Positions 10,901 through 23,170 of a DNA stretch of 64,000 nucleotides are shown here, one piece after another (position 1 is the first letter of the stretch; every line of letters starts with the position of its first letter). The DNA is from Rhodosorus marinus (Eukaryota; Rhodophyta; Stylonematophyceae; Stylonematales; Stylonemataceae). The position numbers were made by a program, and so were the translations under genes. The DNA lies in assembly GCA_029953675.1 (NCBI GenBank), contig JAMWBK010000001.1:3210001-3274000 (forward strand), written 5' to 3'. A model generated the notes under the pieces. The model worked only from the letters and a program-made list of their open reading frames with translations, had not been told where the DNA came from and ran no database searches.

Positions 10901-13900
10901 CTCCCATCGCTGGTTGATCTCAATATCTTGCATCCGCGGACCGCCGTTGGAGATGTTCTTGGTTATGTTGAGCCAAAACCCGAATCGTCGCGGAGCATCG
11001 ACACGAGCCAGTGCAAGAAGAATAGGAACCGCCGTCATGCAACCATTGTCAAAGGCAACAAAAAGCATCTCTGGAAGATCTTGAAATGCGCCTATTGTTC
11101 TCTCTGCTCCGACCGCATGTAGCAAAGAGACGAGGGCAGATGTGGCAGCCTCGCGAACCATGTTGTACTTTGCCTCCGGCGGGCATATGAGTGACTCGTA
11201 TATTGCCCAGCCGATCTTTTTAGCTGACGACGCCGAGGACCACAAGTCGGACAGGTGCAGGGGTCTACCTTGTCGAAGAGCTTCTTGATATTTCTGCTTC
11301 CAAATGGCGCTGAGCAAACTCAAGCCCGTTGCCCTCGTGACCGCAGACGGTAGGAGATCCCAGGATACGAGCTCCAGAGCAATCTCCTCCGCGACTGTGA
11401 GAACGCTCGGGTGCGCTTGCAGCGCCTGAGCACTGAACGAGTTCACTATTCCCTCGGCCCCGAACCCAAACGCTGCCACGTCCCCGCAGTTCTCGATAAC
11501 AGCCCTCGTATCCGCCAGATGAGATTCAGGCACGTACAGATTGGAAGAGAAGTCCCAGTCGCGTTCTCCTTTCTCGTTCGCCATCGCGGTAGCCATGGCG
11601 TTCATTAGGGTGTTCGCCCGCTTAGCAATGTACTTGGACGTGCATGCGGGACCCACAGACAGAGCTGCTGAAACACTGGTTCTATCATCTTTTCCAGTCA
11701 AAGCATCCTCAATCACAAAAACTGCCTTCTCCGCCAGCTCAGCATCCACCTGAACAGCACCTTGAAGTAGCTTGCCCATGAGGTACACACTTGCAACAGA
11801 ATATTCCGGGTACTTCTCATGAAGGCTGTAAGCGTTCTGGAGGAGGCCCGTTAGAAACGAGTCCCCACAGCGCTTTCCAAGCTCATGATAGGCTTCCGCA
11901 ATTACCGCAAACGCCGACGTGTTCAGAATCGAGAGTCTGTCATTGTCCCGATCGTAGATATCCGCTGGGTGTATGGAGAATGCTGCTGACGTTGTGAGAG
12001 CAGTCTTCTGCAGAAGCGCCTGCAAATGCGCCAGAAGATTTCCGTGCCTTGCAAGGGTTGCCTTGTCCAATTGAGAAGTCATCGACCGGCAAACGTAGGA
12101 CGAGAACGTTGTTGAGAAACTGGAAGGGTTGGACGCAACGGTTTCTACAACCGCAACACCGTAGCGAGAATCCACACTCGCTAAAGACGCAATCGCGTTC
12201 GAGGCAACCATCAACGTTTCTGCGCTGATGGTAATCGTCTCTGGAGTGTTGAATGCGTCCACGTGAAGCAATGGAAGAAGTTGGTCGTAGAGGGGCTTCT
12301 GCAGTAGGTCATCCCGTAGCTTGGCCGTCCCTATGTCGCTAACCTGGTACTGCATACCAAACGCGACGTTGACAGCCAGGTGAAAGCAAGCGTCCCCGGC
12401 CCGTCCGGTTGGCGGATGGACCGCAATTGCCCGAAGGAGCCACCAGACCTCTAAACTCCATATATACTTTTCCACATACTTTGCAATGTCATTGGAAAGA
12501 CGTTCTGCCGCGTAGCTGGCGGCAAGGCCAAGGATTAGCCTCTTCTCTGCGTCTGAAATATGAGGCCTGCAAGAAAACACGAAAACCAAAGTAAACATTT
12601 AGATTAGTTACCCAATACCTGAAGGCCTTGGTTGGAAGAACAAGGCGCACATTTTCTTCGCCAAAATTTGGTACAGTGCGGATGTCGCCGCTGCTCGGGC
12701 AGTACTGCGGTGGTCGGTTACAGACGCTACAGTCGAGGAAACATGGCCGACCTTCACAATGCCGGTTCTGGAGGTGGTATAGCCGGTGAAACCAGGATCC
12801 TTTGTAACCATTTCAAATCGTCTCTGAATTCGCAGCAAGTCGAAACTATCTTCGAAAATGTCAAATGTTTCCTCTTCATAGACCTTATCCCTTCTCCCCG
12901 AGCGACTCGATCCGCGGCTGAAAAAGTTCGACATACGGCTGCTACGCCTGCTAGATCGGGAGCTGGTGCTACTGCGACCGCTACTGCGCCTAGATCCTGA
13001 GGAACTTCTGCTAGAGCTTCTTCCAAGAGATGATGTCGCTCTTCCAGAGGAGCGGCCGGAAACCGATTTCGAGGCCGAACGACGCCCGAGCGAGAACTTT
13101 GAAGAACGAGAGGATCGAGAGCTCTCCACATTTGTCTGCGAAATCATTCCATCTTCGGACGTCTTCTTCGGTACCTTCTTTGGCAGGCTCATCGTATCCA
13201 AGTTCTTTGCTAGCCTCGTGTTGGCAGCTGCATCCGCCGACCGCGAAAACGTCCGCGCGTCATCGTTTTCACCGCCAATGCCCACTCCGGTCACTTCGCC
13301 AGCGTCCTTCCGGTACTTTCTGATCTCCTCTTTCGCAGCGAGATCCCCATATTCTAATCTCCAAAGGGCAATCAAGGTACCGACACGAGCCGGGGAGAAG
13401 AACTGGGGAACATCAAATCTGAGCAAAGCCGCAAGGAGTGACCATCCGCACCGGCGACAAACGTTCTGGATCATCTCCCCGTGCTTGTCTTTCGAGGTAC
13501 TCAAACCGGTGATCAACGAGAATCCGATCTCACCAAGCCTCTCAACGACATCAAAAGGGAGGCCAAGCGACCCGTTCGCTCCGTCGATCAGGCCTACCAA
13601 AGCCGTGGTACAGCCAAGGACCGTGTATAGTCCCGTTGGCGCTCCGGATTCTCCTAACAAGCGTTCAACACGGAGTTAGCGGATCATCGTAAAACCCGTT
13701 CAACACGGAGTTAGGAGATCATCGTAAAACCCTGCTCAACTGGGCTTTCGAGATTGTCTCATACCTAGAGATGCTTCAGTTGCAATTTCAATCACAGCTA
13801 CACGAAGGCGTTCAACGGCTTTGGTGACAACCACTTCCCTCTTCATCGGTACGGCTGCACCCACAAGCGAGAGAAACTATACAGCATAGCACAGAGACAT

Positions 13901-16900
13901 AAATGCGACAAGGGGGCAGGTTGAGCCTGTGCTGTCTAGTCCATAAGAAAAAGTGTTGAAAGCACGTACCTCTGCACCGGCAGCTCTGCTGTACATTGAC
14001 CTTGTACCAACTATACCCAATGCCAACGATACGAGCCTGTCAAGAACGCGTCCAACTCGGAGAACATCGCTGGAGACCTCTCGAATGCATGCAGCCGCTA
14101 CCAGGAGGGACACACCATCACTCACATCCGAGCCCATGTGATCATCCCTCGTAAGCAAGGCGTGAATAGCTTCCAGAACTTGCAAGAGAACAGTAGACGG
14201 CACTGCGCGAGTGAGACCAAGAACAAACCCATCCGCTACTGCCGGCAGAATGCCGCCGAGCTCCTCGCTCTTCTCGACAATCACTTCCAATGCTTGAGGA
14301 AAAATAATATCACCAAACTCTTTGGTTCTCCAGGCCTGTATGCTTGCCGCGACTGCCCAGGTCACGCCTTCAACGTTCTTGTACAGTTTCGCCCGCACAA
14401 GCTTGAGACCATGAAGGAGAGCGATTCACAGCAATTAGCAAAATGACCTTCAAGGATTTTCATCGTATAGATGAAGGTCTCAGTCTGCTTACCAGATCGA
14501 TTGTACCCACGAACGAATCAAAATTAACTGCCGGTGCGTTTCCAAGTTCGACATTATTGTGTTCTACTGCGTGCACAGTACTGTCCGCTCTGCTCTGCTC
14601 TGACCTCCGAAACAGTTTTGATTGGGTTCGGACAGATCCTTCACCTCGTAAGCTTCTCCGAGACATCGATCCACGCAGCTCCTTCTTTCCAATCCCTTTC
14701 CCGGACAGTATCTTCCTTTGGCGCTGGCTATTCCTGTTTCGGCGGAACAGGCTCCCTGCCGAGGCTGCTGAAGCATCCGAAGTACGGGAGTCCCGAGTGG
14801 ACTCCGTTCTCGCTGAGCCACGAGCGGAATCCGGGACAGAGTCCCTGGATACATCTCCGGTTTCATCCGAGATAAACGACTCCGCCATCAAGGACGAATC
14901 TCCAATGGGTACCGAGCGCTCCGAGTCCCTCATCGCGTCATGATCCTGGCAACCAACAAACCTGGATGAGACCTCGGACGCAGAACCTCCAATGCTACAA
15001 GATGGCAACAAACTTCAAGAAGCATCAATCAACTACAACGGCTGAATCTCAACAATCGCTTACCACAGAGGCATCTAGCGTAGTATCTTTCTGGTCGTTC
15101 TCTCCGATTTCCGCCTCCTCATCGGCCGGTGGTCCTCCGTTTTCCCCAACTCCAGGAGGCATGTCATCTGTTTCGTTAATCTCTTTCATTTCGTCGTCCA
15201 GGTTAATCACGATCTAGACGAGGCGGAGACCATATACACATCGCTCTGATGAGATGCCGGTGTCAGTCAGGCAGAAACACACAAGCAGTCACCTACCGTC
15301 TCATAGTTGTATATCCCGTCGTCCTCATCCTCAAAAATAGTCCTGTTTTGATTTGCGTTCTTCATCTTGTCCACAGCAGAGGCGCGTGAGAGGTAATGCT
15401 CCCATACCGTCTGCGCCTTGGCCTGTCCAATACGAGCCACTGCAAGTCCATAGAGCTTCTGCTCATTTGGCTCAGAACTGTCAGCAAGGTACTCAACGCA
15501 TGCCGTTCGAAATGAGGCTGCGTAGGGGCTCGGTCTGTTCAATGGCACAATTCACGAAGTTCAGCAAAAGTCAAAGCCATCACCTGCAAGGCGAGGGTTG
15601 CTCCGTACTTGATCAACGGGGCGAAGACAGCAGCTAGGAACGCGACTCCGCTTGAGCAGTCCTCAGTCTTGTTGACGATCACCTCGATCGCCTTTTCGAT
15701 GGTCTCCTCGTCTGCAATACCAGCCAAGTGAGATCGTACCAATTCTGCAGCGCAGAAGCAGCTCTCGTTCTTCAGCGTTTCCCAATTGGATTTTCTCAAT
15801 AGTAGTCGGACAGATTTGCCAATCTTTTCATCCTTAACACGGCACCTGAGGGGACACGGCGCAAACCCTTTGTGTTCAGTCGTTCAACCGAGATGACCTA
15901 GTCAAACGTGGCAGATGAATGCCGCCGACTGTCGAGCTTTGAAGCAAATGGTGGATCAGCAGCGTACCTCAAAAGTAAGGCTGTAAACATTGCCATCGAG
16001 ATCGTCAGGCTGTCCGCATGCTCCATGTCCAACTTGAGTTCCTTGTCAGTCATTGCAATGTACTCCTGGAGCTTTCCAATAACGTAATTGACTCCATCGG
16101 TGCCAGCAAAGATGGAGCAAGACTGAACCAGCGTCAAGACCTAGATTGAAATCCCAAGATGATCAGAGGCATTTCAAAAAAAAGGAAAAAAGCAGCAACG
16201 TGCTTGTCATACCTCTTTCCGAATGGGGCCACCTCTGCTACCGTACAGAAAGCCTACCTTCATGGCCAGTTTCGATAGTTCCCTGACATCTTCCATGATA
16301 TCGGCATCAACTTTGTATAAGTTGGTGAAGAAAGCCTCAACCGCATAAGTCAGAATGCGATAAATAGTAAGTCTGTTAGAATAGCCAGCGTCGATGTATT
16401 GCTTCAGAGTGGCAACGACAATTTCCACTGTTGGACTCTGCGTTTTCAAGTTGAGAGATTCTGTCTTGAAGTGTTCAGCTCCCACACCGCTTTTCGCCTG
16501 CCGCACTCGTTCATCGCCTTCAATCTCAGCCTCGAGCTTGGCCCAGGCCTGTTTCCTCCAGGTACTCTGGTCCTTCCCGATTTTTGGCTTCAGTTCCTTG
16601 GGAATCGCCTGTTCCTTCAGGGTCGCCCTCGCCACGTAGCCCATGGTCTTCATCGTGAAGTCATCGTTGCCCTCTTCTAGCTGTTGGCTTTCTTCTTCTT
16701 CTTCGTCGATGTTGATGACCATATCTGGAGCGGTAAGATCAACTGCCCCTGAGGCGTTGAAGTCAACTGCAGTCGTTTTCAAAAGCACACAGTTGGTCTT
16801 CAGTACCACTCCCAAAACGAAGAACTCCTAGCAAAGATATGCGAGCTAATTACCATTTTCAGCATCCGCCTCAGCGGCTGCTGAAGGCTTGGCGTCTTCA

Positions 16901-17094
16901 TGAACACCGTCTCCTATTTCTGGCTCGGGAACGTCGTCGCTGCATGAGTTGGCAAAAGAAGCAGAGAAACACCTGGTCAGATCCGTGGAAGAGAAAATAA
17001 GCATCGGAAGTCCTCCCTTGCAAGCAAGCATGTCTCACATTTCACCGACGTCCATCTCGCCGTCTTTCTTTTTCCGATTGTAAATTCCCTTCAT
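7907..17094 (-). CDS. Giant multi-exon HEAT/ARM-like helical repeat protein
   Basis: A single very long gene, by exon continuity about 2,600-2,900 residues in roughly 20 exons. The N-terminus is well supported: exon 1 (17094-17039) starts MKGIYNRKKKDGEMDV, followed by 16939-16854, 16748-16213, 16140-15908 and 15845 onward, all joining in phase. The N-terminus is acidic (NIDEEEEES) and the body is amphipathic-helix rich throughout. The longest uninterrupted exon is about 12570-10720. Two low-complexity insertions are notable: a Ser/Arg region near 14950-14480 and a dense SRSS/RSSGR region near 13180-12890. The C-terminus is acidic with a run of EPEPEPEP, then EGEATDEGNE and a stop. The overall build resembles large HEAT proteins such as the HEATR5/Laa1/SWEETIE group, but I could not confirm any family. 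The role is unknown; a scaffold in membrane traffic would be only a guess. Two separate adjacent genes cannot be fully excluded. Confidence 0.7.
13663..13732. repeat. Tandem 35-base repeat in an intron
   Basis: Two adjacent units, 13663-13697 and 13698-13732, each begin GTTCAACACGGAGTTAG and end ATCATCGTAAAACCC. They differ at only two or three bases. They lie in an intron of the giant HEAT-like gene, just upstream (in the gene's sense) of the exon that begins near 13650. The near identity points to a recent slippage or duplication. Confidence 0.85.
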
Positions 17095-18611
17095 AGCGGC
17101 CGATGCTTCTACGCAGAAGCGATCGAGTCACAACCAAATCCTCCCCTCAAAACTGGAACCCTTACTCTTCCAGAGCTGCTAAAGCACCCCGGAAAATACA
17201 AAACCCTGGACCCATCTGCACATGTACACAAAACCAGAATCCCTCAAGCCCACACTTTACAGGTACGCTCTACCTTTTAACTAGACAAAACAAGAGCCCT
17301 CAACCAGTAGCACAGTCCCCAGGCAGCACAAGATCAAGGCGAAGATGTCGTCATTGAAGCTAAAAATGCCAACCCACACTCGCACAAACAAAAACCCCAA
17401 GATCATCAGAATCGACACCATTCCAAACACCTTTCTCGCACCGCCTACTCAAAACATGTTTTTAATTGAATTTTATTAACACACTGTATCAGCGCAGAAA
17501 TCCGCCATAAGTTGGTGTCCACATCCAATATTGAATAAAAATAGAATATTTATCTATACGACCAAAAACTATTTATGTTCAAGCTAAATTCAAACTCATT
17601 ATAGAATCTGATTGGAGGGAGCTTGCCTTGGACCTGATTATTTAGTATTTCAACGGGTCTGATGGTAGTATGATATAGGGGGTGTTTCCATATTGGTGAG
17701 ATTCTCAATAACATTGATTATTTTTCGATATATGAAATGGTTGCGATTAGGCAGGTGAAGCTTGGTGATAAACCAAGGGGGTAGGAGATGAGGAATGCTG
17801 GCGGGCTTGTCAGCCTGATATACACGTGATGTGGCTTTATATTGTATATTCCAATCCAAATTAAACGTTTTAACCGTATGATGTTCCTGACACTTGAGTG
17901 AAAACCGGGTTTAACCAAGGAGACCCGATCCGCGGGAGAGCAGAGGAAGCTTGGGGATTCCATGACCTGAAGTCTGAGTTTCAATTAGCCTCGACTCCAA
18001 TGAGAAACGCAGCAATTTTGTCACTCAACGCCATTTTGAAAGTGTGGTATTGACTGAGGCGAGTGATAGAGTCTACTATGATCTATAGTCCCTAGTCGCA
18101 AAAGACTTGTTCACTGGCTGTGAGAGCGTCTTGCTCCACTTCGTGTACATGATGTATATGCTACATGTCTTGCGGCTCGATGAAGCGCCTGAAGACAAAA
18201 CAAGGACCTATACCAACAAAGTCGCCTAAAAGATGCTCTACTGCGTGAAGGAATAAATCGTGTGCAAGCTTGCCGTCCGACTGCAAAACACCTAGCGCTG
18301 ACGGGAGGACCCGTGTCTCGGTAAAATCCCAGAGAACGCACACCAAGCGATGTCGGGTCCATTCATTGATGGTTCCACAATATCAGACACCCCTGTCTAT
18401 TTGTGTCACGACTAAACATTGCCTTGGGAACCGCTCTACGCGACCCCATGTAGGTCGTCATTGCTTCCATTCCATTTAGATTCTACCAGTTGATCAACTA
18501 CGCTATGGACAAACAATTCTGTGCACAGTGAATTTTCGTTGAGTTTCGGGGCTGTGACCGTTCAGAGATTGCAAGCCCGCTTAGGGCCCACAAATGATCG
18601 TTTTCATTCTG

Positions 18612-18655
18612 TCCATCAGCGTGTTGTGAACTCTTGTTCACAACACGCTGATGGA
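18612..18655. repeat. Perfect 20-base inverted repeat
   Basis: The arms 18612-18631 (TCCATCAGCGTGTTGTGAAC) and 18636-18655 are exact reverse complements around a 4-base TCTT loop. A perfect stem of this length would not be expected by chance in a 64 kb window. It has no nearby gene end to terminate. Confidence 0.9.
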
Positions 18656-18662
18656 TAAATCA

Positions 18663-18707
18663 TCTGAAGACTTCTGGCCTGTTCAGCACGAGCCAGAAGT
18701 CTTCAGA
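18663..18707. repeat. Second perfect inverted repeat, 16-base arms
   Basis: The arms 18663-18678 (TCTGAAGACTTCTGGC) and 18692-18707 are exact reverse complements around a 13-base loop. It starts only 7 bases after the 20-base hairpin, so the two form a tandem pair of foldbacks in otherwise featureless spacer. Confidence 0.9.
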
Positions 18708-20821
18708 CGCTGCGGTTTGGTGGAGCCTACGCTCTCCTCGGCCAGCAAATTCAGACTATGTTGCTAGGGTGCAGGCTACGGTTCAGCTTTCTATCCTGCA
18801 CATACCTTGCACAGGGAGTTAGAAGTTCTCTAGACATTGCGTTCATACACAAGCACACGTCGAATACAGGTTATGACCGTGTTCATACTCAAAACCCCCA
18901 AAAGAACCTCTCTGCAGCTCCACCGGAACAAGGCCTGTCGGACCAGAAACCCCTTAAGAAAGTTAACTGCTTCCGACGATGAATAAGATGTAGCATTTCT
19001 CTAGCAGAGTGGCAGCATGTGCAAGCCGCCGTATACCCAGGCTAGGATTATCTGGCAGTAATCGTTCATCGTATTTTGTGAGCCTCCCCAACCGGTGGGG
19101 TTGCCTGGGTGCGGGTCTGAACCCCTTTCGATCCACCCTATTGAAATGATTGAGCTCCTATTTCCAGTCCAAAAATCAATTCTAGAGCCAATCAATGCTC
19201 GTTACAGCAATTAATGATTGAATATCTGTATTTTAAAAGTAATTAGATTTCCTTTTTAGGTAGCAATGATTCATAATACCACACTAGTTGATTAGAATGC
19301 CGTTGGCGTTGTTCGAAACTCATAGCCCTTCCTAGATTTGAGATTTTCTGCATGAAGAACGATCAATAGAGAATATTTATGATCCGAGGTCTGAACCGAA
19401 ATAGGATGTTCTTGAATAGCCTTGCTTTTTCATTCAAAAATTCTATTTCTCGTTCGAGGCCGCCCGCATTCCCAGAGATCGTGAGGTCAAGAACTCCGGG
19501 GGGGAGGGGGGGTGTAGATGCTCAGAATTTCATAGACGCTTCCTAAAAGCGCTGAAAACGAGGATATTTGGAAAATAGAAATACCCCCTTTGGAAATCGA
19601 AAAGGAATTTGGTTCCCGCCTTTAGTCACTTTTTCCGAAAACCGGCTCCGCCTGTTTTTTGTACTAATTTTCAGCTTGACAATCACAAACGATGGGTTTC
19701 ATCGAGAGCTGAAGTGGACTGGGGGAATGTCCAAACTCCCGTATCTAAGGATATTGTATACTCGAATAAAATCCAGCCTTCGCGTTTCTTCATATCCCCT
19801 CCACGGGGGTTAGGAATGCTCAAAAAAACAGGGCCGTCTTTTATGCAGAATTTTGAGACTCCTCGTGAGCCAGACAAAAAAGAATTGTCCAAGGTCAATG
19901 ATTTCGAACCGGGGTAAACCCAAAAAAATCATGTTGGATTTTTATGTTTATTAATAGAAAATTACTTAGCTAAGTGTGCAAAACGGAGCATATAGTCTTG
20001 AGGGGGTAAAATGATCTTCTTTAAAATTGCGACAGGTAACGCCAAACCGCGATTTACACGGAAAGTATTGATTTTTCAATAGTTGCGTTTTTGGACCTTC
20101 TGTTGAACTTTTCCATTAGTAGCCGCGGTTCCATAAAGAGTGTGGAAGGGGTGTCCGGTGTGAGAAATGTACCCCCTCAAATTGGAACTCGAACTTAAAA
20201 ACATGAAAGATAAGGGGGGTCGTTATTTTGATCTATTGGATTTAGTTTCTGTTTAATAGTTCTTTTTTATCCTACAAGTAGGAAAATGTGAAAAGACACA
20301 GGGGGGTTGGAAGAGGTCTTTCTGTTGGAGTTGGGTGGGAAGTACTACAGAAGATTATATCGTGGTTTTCTGGTTTGGGGGGGGTGAGGGTTGTGAAGTG
20401 GGAAAGCAGTGTGGGGGAGTGTCAGTTAAGATGAATAAGTACGAGAGGACTAGAAGATGTCGGATTGATGGGGGCGGGGGTGGAGTGTGAAGGTTGCTTC
20501 TGATCGAGGGCAAACTTTTTTTTGACTGGGGTGAAGGCAGCGCGCGAGATTGTTGAGCTTGGGTGGGAGACCAGGAAAGGCTTTTTGGTTGTGGCGTGTT
20601 TGTTTGTGTCTTCTTTTTTTTGGGTGGAGAATCTGATGATGGTGCTTGGTGTAGGCAACAAAGCGAGAGGGAGATGGGGATTTGAATTGGGGAAGCTTTT
20701 CTTGTCGCGAAGCGTTTTTTGAGTGGTTTGGGAGGTTAGTAAGTGGACGATTCTGAAAGGAACGCGCTCGGCGTTACTTGGAGTTGGGGGGAAAGGTTGA
20801 GATCGGGGATATCCCTGAGCA

Positions 20822-22475
20822 ATGGAAGAGGCTGTACGGAGAATCGTCGGCCCCAGAAATCGCGAGGATGTCAAAGAAATGAATTTAGACAATCGGTGCA
20901 GAGCCGAAAGGTTCGAGGGCTTGAACGGCCTCGCGAATTTGGAAGTGCTCTCCGCGATCGGTATTGGTCTTGTTTCGTTCGAGGGAGTGCCAACATTGTC
21001 GAAGCTTAGGGAACTCGAGATAAGCGATAATCGATTAACTGGCGGATTAGATGCGCTGCAGCGAGTACCAAACGTTGAAGTTCTTAAGCTCGGAGGGAAC
21101 CAGATCACAACTATCGAAGCCCTCGAGCCGCTCTCGGCTCTGAAGAAGCTGCGCAACCTCGATCTAATAGAGAACCCGGTGACCACCGTTCCAAATTATC
21201 GAGAGCGACTTTTCAAATTGATCGAATCCCTCAACGTGCTCGACGGGGTTGACGAAAACGGCAACGATGAGGACGAGGACGAGGACGAAGATGAGGACGA
21301 GGGCGAGGAGTTCGATGAGGGGGTCTTGAACAAGCCTTATGGCCGAATCGGAAATGCTGAAGACGCAGATGAAGGTGACGATGATGCCGACGGCGGCGAT
21401 GAGGAGCTCGATGAGGAAGTGGATGACGAGGAAGAAGTAGACGACGATGAAAACGACGATGACGTGGAGGGGGATGTCGAGGAGGAGGTTGGAGAAGTGG
21501 ATGAAGGAGACGAAGACGATGAAGATGAGGAAGGGGATGACGAGGACGGCGAAGAGGACGAGGTTGAGGAAGAAGAGGAGGGACCCACCGACGACGCTGA
21601 GGCAGAAATACAAATCGAAGACGACGATGGGGAAGATGAGGAAGAATTTGAAGGGAAGCAGACGGACGATTTGGATGCCGACGATGATGAAGATGACGAC
21701 GATGATGTTGTTGACCAGCAAGGACTTGACTCTGGTGTTGGTGAGGGGGTCGTCGAGGGAGAAGATTTTGAAGACGATGACGAAGATGGAGATGAAGAGC
21801 TATCTATAGAAGTTGAAGAAACCAATGACATTACTGGAAACGATTTTGGAAACGAGGACGAAGATGATTTCGGAGGGCACATTCCACCCGGCGAAACTGA
21901 GGACTTCGAGGAAGACGACGACGAAGAAGGAGAAGACGATGCTGAGAACTTTGGGGATGGGGGCGAAGAAGAGGAAGATGAAGAGGAAGATGAAGAGGAT
22001 GGTCCCGGGTTGGCATACTTGCAAGGTCCCATCGAAGATGATGTGAGTACCGAAAAGAAAAAGTTTACGCTGGATTTTCCCTGATCGCCTGGGTTGGATG
22101 TTGATCCAAGAGCGTTTTGCTGAATCCCTATGTGTTAGAAATTGAGTGCCACTGGAGCGCCACCTTCGGTTCTTTTGCTCACGCCACCCTCCTTCTTTTC
22201 TCGTTTTTCTGCAGATGTCTGATGACGCAGAAGACTTTCAACCAGTGTATGAGGAAGTGGACGAAGAGATTGAAGACGATGGAGACGAACCACCGGCGGA
22301 AAAACCTCCAATGAAAAGGAAGCGTGAAGAGGACGACGATGATGAGGAGGACGACGATGACGTCGTTGAAGTCGACGGCGACAATCCAATGCCCGAATCG
22401 AAGGCGTCGAAAACTACTAACGATGCGGGAAACGAGGTAGCTCAACAAGAAGGTGAGAGCCAGAAGGACGTGTAG
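20822..22475 (+). CDS. ANP32: ANP32-like leucine-rich acidic nuclear phosphoprotein
   Basis: ANP32 proteins bind histones and chaperone or regulate chromatin, and some inhibit PP2A or acetyltransferases. The N-terminal ~150 residues are leucine-rich repeats closed by an LRR cap: LEVLSAIGIGLVSFEGVP, LRELEISDNRLTGGLDAL, VEVLKLGGNQITTIEALEPL, then LRNLDLIENPVTTVPNYRE. The rest is an exceptionally long Asp/Glu tail interrupted by short ordered pieces. It ends with a nuclear-signal-like PMKRKREEDDDD segment. Two exons, 20822-22042 and 22215-22475, join in phase through a GTGAGT donor and a TGCAG acceptor, giving 493 residues. Typical ANP32 proteins have about 250, so the acidic tail is roughly three times the usual length. 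The opposite strand shows long Ser-rich open frames that are only shadows of the acidic codons. Confidence 0.88.
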
Positions 22476-23170
22476 GCACCAACGACTTTACCAGACCTTG
22501 GTAATTGACAACCTCGACCACGGCATAGTGACTCTCGCAACTTACAAGCGGCAACGAGGATATATGGGGAGACGTGAACGGTTCATGTGATGCCCACGAG
22601 GACAGAGGGAGACCCTCTCACCCTCTCCCGCAGCACGATGCGCATGATATGGGAATGGTGATTTCCGTACGAAGCAGTCCATTGTGAACCGTGGGAGATG
22701 TTCGCTTAGCTCGCTGACGGCACAGACCTTTGAGTTCGTTGTACAGAATTTTTCTAGAACGTGCCCTGAAGACCGAGCTCAATAGGGACGCATGCTCATG
22801 ACCGGTTTCCACTGTTCTCACTTTTCCAGTGTATGCTTCTACCTGGAAGTCGTGAGAACCGTTCTCACGCGTGCTGAGTCTCCATTGTACGGAGATAGAA
22901 GCGTGTGATTTTATGACCTGTTCGCTTTGCGCGTGCCTCGGCAATGCACACGACAGCTTTTTTTGGTTCAGGTGTTTGGACATATCATCAATAGAGGAAT
23001 GCTATTCGCAATTCTGTTTTGGTTGTTGTTTGGTGTAATATAGCGAGAGAAAGACATCTGCTGCTCCGGAGTATGGAGTTCTCGACTGCAAGAAGTCAAT
23101 GGTTAACCACTAAAATGAATTTCAAAAAGAAGTCACGGCACTTTTGGGCAGGTGCATGAAGTGCGAAGCG
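22476..23170. other. Convergent spacer, no gene supported
   Basis: 3' flanks of the ANP32-like gene and fructokinase. It holds a short hairpin near 22852-22868 (GTGAGAAC, one base, GTTCTCAC). A 121-codon minus-strand frame (22618-22983) has no recognisable domain. Confidence 0.4.

Larger units (their letters stand above)
17095..20821. other. Long divergent spacer, AT- and homopolymer-rich
   Basis: 3.7 kb lie between two divergent genes. I see no exon series with conserved protein features. Short minus-strand frames at 18111-18362 have no domain. The stretch 19490-20420 is full of A, T and G runs, including a long G-rich tract near 19498-19513. Two strong hairpins at 18612-18707 are listed separately. 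The promoter of the ANP32-like gene should lie in the last few hundred bases. Confidence 0.5.

Noticed and set aside
12966-13679. 237-codon plus-strand frame
   Set aside because: It is antisense to an exon of the giant HEAT-like gene and arises from that gene's Ser/Arg codon bias.
13663-13732. CRISPR-like array suggested by the 35-base repeat
   Set aside because: There are only two directly abutting units without spacers, inside a eukaryotic intron.
19081-19140. tRNA-like GC-rich stretch with the text AACCGGTGGGGTT
   Set aside because: No cloverleaf could be folded by eye; the acceptor and anticodon arms are absent.
20422-21186. 254-codon minus-strand frame upstream of and overlapping the ANP32-like gene
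   Set aside because: Ser/Pro-rich without any domain. Its right half is antisense to well-supported LRR codons, and its left half lies in homopolymer-rich spacer.
21337-22032. 231-codon almost pure Ser/Pro minus-strand frame
   Set aside because: It is the reverse complement of the Asp/Glu codons of the acidic tail, which automatically read as Ser codons.
20822-22042. Reading the ANP32-like gene as a single exon to 22084
   Set aside because: A consensus GTGAGT donor at 22043 and a TTTTTCTGCAG acceptor at 22214 join in phase to a second acidic/basic exon, so the intron is more likely.
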